Positions 23,241-34,276 of a stretch of DNA of 64,000 bases are shown here, piece by piece. Within the stretch, counting starts at the first letter, position 1, and every line of letters starts with the position of its first letter. Below the pieces are notes generated by a model, which had not been told where the DNA came from, ran no database searches, and saw only the letters and a list, made by a program, of their open reading frames with translations. Origin of the DNA: Welwitschia mirabilis (taxonomy: Eukaryota; Gnetophyta; Gnetopsida; Welwitschiales); contig JBOZIK010000001.1 in the NCBI GenBank assembly GCA_051453625.1, positions 157,429,848-157,493,847 of the forward strand, written 5' to 3'. Both the position numbers and the translations under genes were made by a program.

Positions 23241-24002
23241 TTACCCTAATTAAGGACTATTTTTTTCTCCTTCTTTGATATATTTAACTAATAGGCATAA
23301 CATAACCTAGGATCAAATTCTACTTATTTGTTTATTACCATTTTTATCTATCAAAAGAAATAGACCATATTGTTATTGTATATGTATTAATAAGTAATTT
23401 CTAGGTTCTTTTAGTTTATAAATAATAGTAATGTCATAAGTTTGTGTCCTATATTTCTTTCTATATTTTTGTCATACATGGGAATATCTTGAATATGGCT
23501 AAGGAGATGTAAACTTATTATAAAACATACATAGATAAGTTTGAGAATAGTACCTAACTAATATAAGAGGACATTGCAACTCCAATTAATGGCATTCCAA
23601 CTTGATGTATAGCCACCCTCTAGATGTGAGTTGGTTTTACTTCAAGTCTTAGACTATACAAACATGGCTAGATTCAACTTCATGGGATTATACTTTACTT
23701 GATATTCCTTCAATACAGCTAACAAGGGATACATGAGATGGATGCATACTTACAAGTGACCCCTTCTTCCTTGAAACATCTTTGGATGGTGCAACATGAT
23801 TCTTTGATGCTAAGGACTTGGGATATTAAGTTAGAGTAAGTTCATGTATGGTTAGCATAGAAAAGTGGTAATCAAATCTGCTTTTGAAAATGTATATATA
23901 TAAAAATAATGCGATGCAGCCCACTTTGGTGATGAAATCTAAGTATGTGCATGATCAATGTTAAGATTATCTTGATTTAGTCAAGTTAATAAATACACCA
24001 CA

Positions 24003-25438
24003 CAAATGCATGCCATACAAATGCATGCATAAAATTCTATCTAATGTGGATATTTAATAGATTATTATTTATAATGATTCTAATCATGATTGTGTATATT
24101 TATAGAAATAATCATATAATAGAAGGAAAAAAGACAAATAAACTAGAACATCTTTACATTTAGGATTATAGTAATGAAAATATCAATAAAACAAATAACT
24201 TTTTCTTTTGTTAATTACATGTATAATGATAGTAAAAATATTAAAATGTATCAAACCACATCTTAAGTCTATAGTCAAAGAAAACTAATGAAGATAAACA
24301 TAAATAAGTGTAGTTCAAACATGATTATTAAAACATAATTCTTTAGCTAAAACTCATATATCTATAGCATAAGTCAAGAAAATAAATGATAAATCAATAA
24401 CTATTTGAGTCACTTAAATTACTAAGATGGAAACCTTTATAAGCATGCATATTAAGTAAGCAAAAACAAAAAAAGTAAATGACGTACTTCTACTAATAAA
24501 ATATTATGCATAAACAATGTAATCTAAAGTTACTAATAACAACTTATGTTATATATATATGAGTTACCTATATAATTTTATTTAATAATTTGCTTATAAT
24601 TTAAAACATTAATTATAAAATTTTTAGGGATTTAAAGAGACATTGTAATAAAAAATTATAATTAATTAATTATAAAGAAAAAAACTATAATAGTTTTTCA
24701 TAAACTATACTCATAATAAGATCCTCAAAAATTGACTTAAACTATTTTAGATTGCTACAAGTATTATTTTAATGTTATAATTTAAGGTTAAAAACTATTA
24801 AATTTCGTAAAATTATAGTCCTACTACACTACACTAAAATGAATATAACTTTCAAAATACTTTGAGTTTGTAAGTTATTTAATATTTTTTAAAAATATTA
24901 TGTAATTCTATATAACTTAGAATGCTTAAGATTTAAAATAGCTTGACTGTAAGTTATAGAAATTGAAATTAATTGCTTGTTGTTCTTTGCCTTTATTTCC
25001 TAATCAATTTTCACAAATAATTTTCTCAGAAATTATTAGACATTAATAAATTACTATTTTTAAATCTTGATAGACATAAAATAATTCCAAACTTATAGAA
25101 AAAAATTCACTAATTTATACCTACTATTTAATGTACTAACTTATGCCTTTACTTTGAAAATTTAACTTTTGCTATATAAAAGGGGTAAAAATTCTACTAG
25201 TCATGAAATAATTAGAATTGGTAAAATAATGAATATACTAGTTAAAATAAATAGTTACAATATTTCTTAGCTAGATATTATTAATTCAAATCAATGTTAA
25301 AAAAAAAATCAACACAGAAAAGGTTTTTACAACGATCCCAACAATCGCCGTGAGGGAGTACTAGCATAAAAGAGATTATGAGGATTAAACTTTTGTCTAT
25401 AATAAGATTGATCTAATGTGTAATTGATTAAAAAGATT

Positions 25439-25440
<2 letters not shown>
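24003..25440. repeat. Tandem duplication of about 1.4 kb, copy 1
   Basis: From ATGCCATACAAATGCATGCA to GATTGATCTAATGTGTAATT. It is matched in order and orientation by 25617-26890. Shared blocks include AGGAAAAAAGACAAATAAAC, AAATTACTAAGATGGAAACC followed by TTTATAA, and AAATCAATGTTAAAAA followed by AAATCAACACA. It ends in a (CT)n(TA)n microsatellite. No coding potential. Confidence 0.85.

Positions 25441-25516
<76 letters not shown>
25441..25516. repeat. (CT)n-(TA)n microsatellite at the edge of an assembly gap
   Basis: A perfect TC run of 28-29 bases passes directly into TA repeats that continue to the N run. The gap probably exists because of this repeat. Reading frames predicted across it encode only Ser-Leu, Tyr-Ile or Arg-Glu dipeptide repeats and are artefacts. 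Confidence 0.98.
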
Positions 25517-25616
25517 NNNNNNNNNNNNNNNNNNNNNNNNNNNNNNNNNNNNNNNNNNNNNNNNNNNNNNNNNNNNNNNNNNNNNNNNNNNNNNNNNNNN
25601 NNNNNNNNNNNNNNNN
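25517..25616. other. Assembly gap (100 N)
   Basis: Placeholder of 100 N at the junction of the two duplicated units. The true junction is unseen. Confidence 0.99.
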
Positions 25617-26920
25617 GAGTATGCCATATAAATGCATGCATACAATTATATCTAATGTGAATATTTATGTATTATTTACCTAGTTGTAATAATTCTAATC
25701 ATCATTGGGTTCATTTTATAGAAACAATCATACAAAAAGGAAAAGACAAATAAACAAGAACATCTTTACATCTTTACAATGGTTATGTGTAATAAACATA
25801 ACCAAAGGAAGTATAGCTAAAACATAGTTCTTAAAACATAAATCTTTAGCTAAGACTCATATAACTATATCATAAGTAAAAGAATAAATGATAAATCAAA
25901 GGCTATTCAAGTTACTTAAATTACTAAGATGGAAACCTTTATAAGTAAGTAAAAATAAAAAGGTAAAAAAGGTACTTCTCCTAATAAAATATTATGCATA
26001 AATAATGTAACTTAAATCTAATAATAAAAACTTAACTTATATATTTGGATTACCAATATAATTTTATTTAATAATTTTTCTATAATTTAAGAAATTAATT
26101 ATAAAGTTTTTAGGGCTCTAAAGATACATTGTGATCAAAAATTAATAATTAATTAATTATGAAGGAATAAAAATAAATTATAGTGGTTTTTCATATTATT
26201 AATAGGATTATTATAAATTAATTTAAACTAAAAGTATTACTTCTAGGGTTATAATTTAAGGTTTAAAATTGTCAAATTTTCTAAAATTATAGTCCAACCA
26301 CCTTACACTAAAATGATCATAACTTTTAAAATACTTTGAGCTTTTAAGCTATTTAATAGTTTTTGAAAAAATTATTTAATTATCTATAGCTTAAGACGCT
26401 AAAGATTTAAAATAATTTAACTATTAGTTAGAATAATTAAAATTAATTACTTGTGTTTTGCCTTTATTTTTAGCTTATTTTCAAAAATAATTTTCTTAAA
26501 AATTATTAGAATTAAAAAAATCATTATTTTTAAATTTTTATAGATATAACATAACTTTAAACTCATAAAACAAGCTATCGTATTCTTAACCTATGCATAT
26601 ATTTTGGAAATTTAACTTGTGCTACGTAAACATAGTAAAGATTCTACAACTAGTTATGCAATAATTAGAATCTATAAAATAATGACTATACTAGTTAAAC
26701 TAAATAGTTATAATATATCTTAGCTAAATATTACTAATGCAAATCAATGTAGGAAAAAAATCAATACACAAAAGGTGTTTACAAGGAGCCTTGGGATTGC
26801 TATGAAGGAGTATTAGCTTAAAAGAGATTTTGAGGATCAATCTTTTGCCCCTAATAAGATTGATCTAATGCATAATTAGTAAAAAATATACTATTAAAAA
26901 TATATATATATATATACAAA
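25617..26920. repeat. Tandem duplication of about 1.3-1.4 kb, copy 2
   Basis: Counterpart of 24003-25440, beginning GAGTATGCCATATAAATGCATG right after the gap. It too ends in a (TA)n run, at about 26899-26916, so the repeat unit appears to include its terminal microsatellite. Divergence from copy 1 is substantial, with many small indels. Confidence 0.85.
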
Positions 26921-27239
26921 TAAACATAGGTATCCATATTTTTTATAGTGAACTCCCTAGTCACTTGGCAATAATCATTCATTAGTAAACTCAATCACCA
27001 AGCATAAGAGACCTCATATGTCACTTCACCATCTTGGTGAGAGCTAATCTGAGGGAATAATTTTTATAACCTAATGACATAATAACTATAAACAATGGCC
27101 TAATGCAATATTTGATTACTCTAATAGAATCTTAAGAGAGATCATCATACAGACAACATAATTAAAGAAGATTACTTGGAAAGATTAGTGATTCTTTAAT
27201 AGATTAAGATTAATGAAATTAAAAGCTAAAAAATTATTA

Positions 27240-28085
27240 GCTACAAGCTTTCAAAATCTTACCACTAAGTTTTCAAGCTCTAAAATTCAAATCCTCAAGT
27301 TTCCAAGCTTCAAGCTCCACAAGCAAGACAATAAAAAAGAAGAGAAATGAAAGAATGAAATGCACTCACATGAAAAATGGAAAGTATTCTTTTTTCCCCC
27401 TAAAATTAAGAGAAGAAAGTGTCTCTATTTATAAATAAACAATATACTAAATGCACATAGTCTAAGATCACGGAATTGCATGATTTATCATTGATAAGTG
27501 GAATTAGTCATAAGTGGCATTAGAGTATGAAAAAAGAAATCATATTTATGACTGATGTGCCTAAGTAGTGTGAGGAATTTACTTGCTTTAATTAGTGATA
27601 TTAATTACATGCATAATTTTCTCATGCTAGTTCTTTCTTAATCCTTCATAGGCTCTCCATCAAGTTTAATTAATTTAATACATGCATTAAAAGAATAAAT
27701 ACACAAATTTTAAAGTTGTGATGTGACATAATGAGAGAAGCCTTTTCCACTCTAATTAAAAAAATAAATTAATATATGATGAATATCAATTCAAGACATG
27801 AATTGAAAGAACAAATGCATAAATTTTGAATTTCTCATGTGACATAATTAGATAAGCCTCTTTAATTCCAATGAACAAAACAACTAATATGTTATGAATC
27901 AAGTGCTATTACACATCTCAAGAAGATAGAGATCATGGTAGAGTAAACATATTTATTTATCATTCTTGATTCTAAGTAAGAATCCATGTGCTTATTTACT
28001 AGCTCATTTATTTCATAATGCATAAAATCTATCAATCACACAACACAAAGAATAAGATGTCTGTTCATAATTAAGCATAGTATAC
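27240..28085 (-). repeat. LTR-like dispersed repeat, copy 2, with minus-strand TATA box
   Basis: Relative of 8885-9800. It contains CTCTATTTATAAATA (minus-strand TATAAATAGAG) near 27424, TTAATTACATGCATAA, and AATCCTTCATAGGCTC. Unlike copy 1 it has an internal tandem duplication of about 123 bases (near 27678-27800 and 27800-27925, each containing ATGTGACATAAT). The two copies lie about 18.4 kb apart in the same orientation. Whether they are the two LTRs of one large element is unknown. Confidence 0.55.
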
Positions 28086-28639
28086 TGATAGATGCTTATT
28101 TTAGATTATTAAAGTTTAGAAAATATAGTAAATCACACATTAAAGTATTAAAAATACTAGCTAATGTGATATAAAATAAGCTAAATTATTAGTAAGTTCA
28201 TAAGATGCTTACTAAATAGCTAATGAAAATAGCAAAGTTTCCAACTAGATCAATCCAAACTGTGTTACTAAGATTAGCTCTTGATGATAGTTGCTTAGAT
28301 CTTTTAAGTTGAAAACTTCCTTCTTTAGAAAATGCAATTTATTTTACTGAATAAAACTATATTATTTAACTACCTTAATATGTACATAAACTACAAAACT
28401 AGGGGTTTAAATAATAGAAAAACATATTCTAATAATACTGGACAACACTTATTTCTAAGCATTGTAATATTAAAAGATATAGAAGCAAAGATATGAAAAT
28501 CTTACTTTTTCAAGTAAAATAGTAGTTTATCACAATAGCATTAGAAATAGCTTTTCAGCTTGTAAATTCAAATCATTCCATAATTTAAAATGACACTAGT
28601 AAAAGTGCTTTTTTTTAGGTAACACATAAAACTGCAATG
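28086..28639. other. AT-rich stretch without a recognisable feature
   Basis: Nothing assignable seen on either strand. Confidence 0.5.
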
Positions 28640-31600
28640 AATGTTACTTTCCTTTCCAGGATGTGCTTGAAGCTTCTCCTCTCTAATCTCTAGCTTACAG
28701 ATGTCTCCTTCACTATTGATTAGTTTTATTTCTTCTACAAAAGATGTTTAATTATACTTTCTTTTTGCCCTTTTATCCTTAGCCTCTAGCCTCCTCTTGA
28801 TTTGTTTCTCTTCTTGCTCCTTAAATATAGCAACATAAGGATAGTGGCTCCTATTTTCTAGGATTTTATTGCCTCTTCTTGCACCTCCTTACCAAGTGTT
28901 AACCTATCCCTAGCAAAGCATAATAATGTACATAGAGACTTTTATGCGTATGTAAATATTTATTTTTATGTTATTAACCATGTTACCAATTAAAATACCT
29001 ATTAAATATGTAAAAACACACATTGATTAACTCAAATAAGTTAACTAAATTATAAATTAAATGCATAAAATTCTAAATCATCAGTTTCATCCGTGCTCAA
29101 GTATTTGTTAGTTTCTTAACAATTTATAAAGTACAATGATCTCCTCATTTTCTTTTTGGAAGATTGCTTTTTAGGTAGTTCTTATTTGATTAGCTATGAA
29201 ACTAGCTCTACTAATTTATTTTTCTACTTAATTTCTTCCATCAATTTCTCTTTTTTCTTTTTTTTTTTTTTTTTTTTGTTGTAAAAGGGAGGTCCTTTGA
29301 TTGAGTGCTTTGAGGTTTGGTAGAAGAAGAAGAAGTGAAGAGAATTAGTATAGTATGGTCAATTATCCCTTATTCAAAAATCTATCCAAAGGAAATTATG
29401 CAGAATTCTGTAGTATCTCTAGAGTTAAACTTAGCAAAAATTTTAGCAAATGCACCTCTTATCATATCCATATTTAAGACTATTCTATCCCAAAGTAGGC
29501 AAAGTTATTATAGATCCTATAAAGGGACCCCAAATAGATTCAAGTCCAATCTACATTCTTCTATAGCTTTGCTAAATTTGATAGCCATTGTATTCATCAA
29601 ATTTCTTGTCTACATAATAGACAAATCTTTTCTATCCTCATTAAAATTAGTTCTCAAATTGTAATTATTCTATGCAAGCATAAAAAATTATATTGATCTT
29701 TTATCAAATCTTGAAATATTTTTGTTTACATTTTGTAATTATTCTTAAAAATGATCATACAGGCATATATTTTCTAAGGATAATAATCCAAATTTATTAA
29801 GACTCTGATTTCATTAAACTCAAAAATTAGTCTCTTACCCAATCTAACTTTCATCATTATAGTATAATCTAGTAACTGGAGATTCTTCCTATCTAAGTTT
29901 TAAATGATGGTTTGAGTTAACTCTGGGAATATTAATCTAATATACTTCTTGAAATCTATTAAGGATTATTCCATAAAATCCTTCAATTTTTACTCTATTA
30001 TCCCTTCTATCCTTTGGGTTATAGTTTCTTCAATTAAATTCAGCTAGAATTCTTAAGAATAATTATCTTCATTTAGATCCCTTATTGTTTTTGCTATGTT
30101 CTTTATTTCTTCTTTTACTTCTGATAGCATAGGCCCTAAATTTATGCTATCAGTTTATTGCTTGAACTCCTATGGCCTATCAGTGTAGTTAATTTTTATC
30201 TGCAACTGTCTATTATCTTCATGTAACTATTTAATTAATATCTTATTAGCTCCAATGATATTTTAATAAGTATTACTTAAAGCTAAATCCTCTACCCATT
30301 TTGACCTATAATCTTTTGGATCATATTGAATTTTCATGTATTTTTCATTAATACCTCATAAATATGCATAAATTTTCTTACAGATTCTTTATTTAAGGTA
30401 AATAACCCTTCATTATGTATGAATGTAATGAGGTTTTTTTTGTTTTTCTATATAATCTACATCATATTTATTTAAAGTGTCTATTCTTTTATATGATCCT
30501 TATAATTTTTCTATAGTATCTTTATAAGTATTTAAAGAAGAAGTAACTACTCTCCTCTCTTTCATTTTCTACTGCATTACTGCAATCTTTCCATTTTTTT
30601 GTTTCAATTGCCTTTTCAAAAATGCATTTTCTATATATAGGCATGGATTCTAAGTTTCAAGCAGGGCAAATTCCTCCTTTTGTTGTAAAGAAAGTTGCAT
30701 TTCTTCTTTAAATGAATTTAAAGATTTAGATATACTATTAAATTTGTCCTTCTCCAATGCCCTACTAAAGGATTTAGACTAGGAGAGGGGTTACAATAAT
30801 TGCTCCATATAGAATTGAGTTACTAGTGGATCTTCTACTATTATTTGCACTTACTCAATGCTAGTAGAATTTATTGGCTCATTTAATCACAATGGTCCTT
30901 TGGAATGCTCAACTTCTAAATGCCAAATAAAGATTGACACATTCTCTAAACATGAGGCTTATGCACTCTTAGATTGATTCTCTGATAGTTCAAAATTCTA
31001 GAAATAGTTATAGAAAATCCTAATCCTATGATTCCTAAAGTTTCTACTTTTTTTATTTTTTAAATATACCTCATTATTCCCTTAAAAACTCCTTTAGTAA
31101 GATCTACATTTTTCTGCCTAGTGAAGGCCTTATACATATATAGTTCTAGTAAGACCAATCACTTTTGCTTATTTAATACAGGCATAAGAGTGCTTACTAC
31201 TATTATAGATATGATAAATAATTTGAGTTTTGAATTCTTGTTGATTGGAATCCTTCCACTAACTATAGTATGTCCCAATAAATCTAATCTAAGACTTTTA
31301 CTCTCATTTTTGTTATTGTCCCTTATGGACCTTTTACTGCTTCTCAAATTTAGAATTTTTTGAATAGCTTCTTAAGAAAATGAGACTTTATTATTGCCTA
31401 CGAAAGTCTTAAGTACCTTGTGATCCTCTTTGTACTACAGGTTCCTATAAAATTTAAATACTATTTCAAAATTGTATCCCTCCTACATTATCAGTCAATC
31501 AATTCATCCTAGTTTAATCACTTTGGTTTTGAAATTTATTAGCCAAGGATTTACTAAGATTCCTCTAAAGTCCAAAGAAGATATGATTCTATGTTTTCCT

Positions 31601-31660
31601 AAATAAAGTTGTATTTTTAAACTAAATAATGATATAAAGAAGTTATTTATCAGAACAATT
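28640..31660 (-). pseudogene. Broken gene of the 'putative plant transposon protein' type with coiled-coil tail
   Basis: On the minus strand, a series of reading-frame pieces can be followed from about 31660 down to 28640, with frameshifts and stops. The first part (about 31660-31080) contains FYRNL, KTFVGNNKVSFS followed by EAIQKILNLRSS, then DLLGHTIVSGRIPINKNS and LELYMYKAFTRQKNVDL. This order resembles the N-terminal domain annotated in plants as putative plant transposon protein. A Lys/Glu/Gln-rich region (about 30760-29780) follows, for example MQLSLQQKEEFALLE, KYMKIQYDPKDYRSKWVEDL and VKEEIKNIAKTIRDLNED, which would form coiled coils. A basic segment near 28800-28700 (KEQEEKQIKRRLEAKDKRAK) may be the C-terminal part. 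Role unknown. Proteins of this type are usually found in transposon-derived loci. Confidence 0.5.
29250..29277. repeat. Poly-T tract
   Basis: A nearly pure T run interrupted once by C. On the minus strand this is an A run inside the broken gene at 28640-31660, and may mark slippage or a small insertion. Confidence 0.9.
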
Positions 31661-31979
31661 GAGTTTGAGCAACACAAATACATTCATGATCTTGGGCAAA
31701 ATTAACTTCCAAATTAGTAGCCAAGGCTATCTGTCAGTTTTAAGTTAAACTTTCACTTTACCTCAAATATTGATTAATGCCTTAATAAAAATTTGATTTG
31801 TGAATATTATGGACTGAGTAGGTCTTTTAATTTTTCTAATTTAATGGAGTAACTGACTAATAATCAAGGCTCTTAGTTGGTTTATTAGTTAACTTAGCTT
31901 GAGCTTGTTGTGAAGTTAATTAACCATTTAACTAAAAGCTAAGACTGGTAATTGGTTTTCCCAATTAACTTGCCTTAAC

Positions 31980-32051
31980 TCCCCCCATCAAACACCCCCT
32001 TTTCTTTCTTTCTTTCTCTTTTTCTTTTTCTTTTTTTTGGTTTTTTTTTTT
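31980..32051 (-). other. Long purine tract (minus strand), candidate polypurine tract
   Basis: On the minus strand: A runs, GAAAAAGAGAAAGAAAGAAAG, then AAAAGGGGG followed by TGTTTGATGGGG. A purine tract followed by TG is the arrangement before a 3' LTR. No LTR could be defined, so this may be simple-sequence DNA. Confidence 0.3.
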
Positions 32052-32892
32052 AAATAGCTCATAGGTTTTACATTTAATAAGATAAGGCAATGCATTTTTA
32101 AGTAGAAACTCTTATGTTAAACACTTTAAGTGTGTAAAATAGTAAAGAGTTTGTAAAATTTTTAAAAAATACATACAAAACATAGTATTTAATTCTACCC
32201 TCTAGGGAGACAAAAAAAAAAAAAGAAGACTTGCATGCTCTTGAATGCATCAAGAAATTTAAAAGGCATACATTTAGGAGTAGAAACTACATGAGACGCC
32301 ATGGGAGATAGATAAAGTTACAAAGATTCAGTTGCAAGGGAAAAGTAAAAATACAAAACAATAGCATGAAAAGTAATTGAAAACTTACTAGGCACTTTAA
32401 TTCGAATCTAAGTTGGATGATTTTGCTATATTTCTTCTGACGTATATCAGAAATCTATTAAGAAATGATGATACTAATAACCAAAATAATAACTTACAAA
32501 TGATGGGTCAGATGTGTGTGTGATAATGTTAAAGGAGGATAGTTAAGAAATGCAAGAGGGATCATTAATAATGGGGTTAATTGGTGGAAGGAATGTGAAT
32601 AACACTCATATTTAATCTTTAATTCCAACTTGTTATTAGGTATTCAAGAAAAGTAATCAAGAAATCAAGAGTTCTTGACAAGGGTCCTTGAACATCTTGA
32701 GTTGAATTAAAATCTAGTGGACTTGAGGATTTGAGGGGAAGAACTATTAGTCTTTAAAAACTCAAAAGTTTTTAAAGGAATTCACCAAACTCTTAGCCAC
32801 TTGACATAAAAAGTTTCAAGAATAAAACATGAGTAACCTCATGTACAAACATAAAGTAGAAATTTAGGGGTGAGGCAGTTATCAAGAATGAC

Positions 32893-32910
32893 ACCCCCCC
32901 CCTTCCCTCC
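32893..32910 (-). other. Candidate polypurine tract and LTR start (minus strand)
   Basis: Minus-strand reading: GGAGGGAAGGGGGGGGGG, then TGTCATTCTTGATAACTGCC. A G-rich purine tract directly followed by TGTCA fits the 3' end of a Ty3/gypsy internal region. Tandem repeats lie immediately upstream in the same orientation (32930-33530), a known habit of Tat/Ogre-type elements. Confidence 0.4.
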
Positions 32911-32929
32911 ATGAAATAAAGTGAAGTTT

Positions 32930-33530
32930 TTAGGTTAAATTAAAGGTTAATTCATGACCTTAATTCTAGATTAATAAAGTGCTTAATCTAAAAAGTTCAT
33001 AATATTGGATTGAGCTAAAAGTTAATCCAAAACCTATGTTTTGAATTAATAAATTTCTTAATCCAATATTAATTTATTAATCCAATATTACGCAAATGTA
33101 AGAGGATTGTTGAGAAAGAACTCCTTGCCTTTTCTATCGATTAAACAGTGTTTTTGTACTAGATTAAGGTTTAGTTCAGAATTTTGGCTCTAAATTAATA
33201 AATTACTTAATATAATAATTCCATTAAATTAGGTTAATTTAAATTTTAATCTAGAATATTAGTTCTAAGTTAATAAATTACTTAATCTAATAAAGTAAAT
33301 CTTCAAATGAGAAGGCACAGAAAAATATGAGGAGACTCATTAAGAAAGATGCTCCTCCTTCTTTGCATTAAGAACTAGATTAGACTAAAGTTTAATTCAA
33401 AATCTAACTTCTAGGTTAATAAATGAATTAATCCAATGATTCTATAAAATGGGATTTAGTTATGGGTTAATCTATAATCTTTTGGATTAATGGATGGCTT
33501 AATCCAATTAATGCAAAAATAAAATAAAAA
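32930..33530. repeat. Higher-order tandem repeat, about 215-bp unit built of about 75-bp monomers
   Basis: Six diverged monomers share the core GGTTAATTCA... AATTAATAAATTACTTAATC. They are arranged in pairs (starting about 32930, 33160 and 33372), each pair followed by a spacer; two spacers are alike (CAAATG..., GAGAAAGA..CTCCT, TTCTTTGCATTAA-like end). That gives a unit of roughly 215 bases repeated about three times. No coding capacity. Confidence 0.6.
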
Positions 33531-33583
33531 TATATATTACTAGATTTTAGGTAACTAATTAGGTATGCATTTTAATTCATTTA

Positions 33584-33737
33584 TTCAACTTTTAACATGT
33601 ATGAAGATAGTGGCTCTAAAGAGTAAAGAGATCTTAAACTAATCTTGTATTAATCTAAAGCCTTTAGAGCCACTATCTTCATACATATTAAAAGTTGAAA
33701 TAGTATTATATTAGGCTTAGATTAATGCAAGATTAGA
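33584..33737. repeat. Two interleaved inverted repeats (A-B-A'-B')
   Basis: Arm A (33584-33621) is complementary to A' (33662-33699) over 38 bases with one mismatch; its core is GAAGATAGTGGCTCTAAAG. Arm B (33636-33663), core AATCTTGTATTAATCTAA, is complementary to B' (33712-33737). B lies in the A loop and B' lies outside it, so the pairs cross rather than nest. A transcript could form the A hairpin or the B hairpin, or both as a pseudoknot. Confidence 0.85.
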
Positions 33738-33913
33738 GTTTTTAGATTAAGTTTTGATTAGTTCAATAACTCTATAATCAACTTCAACTAGTTAGATAGA
33801 GATTTAAGAAGCAAAGGATCCTTACATAGATATGCTCAATACTTAACACCTTTAATCATAAAATTCTTGTCAAACAAGCTATCATCTACTCTTTGTGATT
33901 TCTTTAAATCATC

Positions 33914-34276
33914 ATGTCTTCCCACTCTATTGATAGTTACACTTCTTCTTCTTCTTCTAAAGGTTTGGATAATACCAAAAAAGTTAAAAGATTCTTATTC
34001 AACTTTGGCCTTATTCAAATAAATATGTGCTTCTAGAGTGTTGAACCTATTTCCCCATAGGTAGCTATTAGGACTAAGACCATTATAGATCCATCGTATT
34101 CTTATTATGGGAGTACCCATGAGTTACTTCAAACTTTAAATTTATTCATCCTTGAAGATGGAGGTAGAGATAGGTTCCTTTATGAGGTAATATGTCCATG
34201 CTTTAGTTTGATGATTTGTTATCTTATTAGTAAGTATTTGAGGCTGAGAGCAAAAGAGGTTCACCAACAAATGAAT
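33914..34276 (+). pseudogene. Unrecognised coding remnant, Ser-rich N-terminus
   Basis: From ATG 33914 one frame runs to about 34276, interrupted by two TAG codons (34034 and near 34058). It begins MSSHSIDSYTSSSSSSKGL, a Ser-rich low-complexity start. After the stops come VAIRTKTIIDPSYSYYGS, HELLQTLNLFILEDGG, RDRFLYEVICPCFSLMIC and YLISKYLRLRAKEVHQQMN, which looks like a folded helical region. Both stops could come from CAG or TGG by one transition. I do not recognise the family. It starts about 180 bases downstream of the interleaved inverted repeats, which could lie in its leader. Confidence 0.35.

Noticed and set aside
25397-25660. Frames of 64-82 codons around the microsatellite
   Set aside because: They encode only dipeptide repeats of the CT and TA runs plus N.
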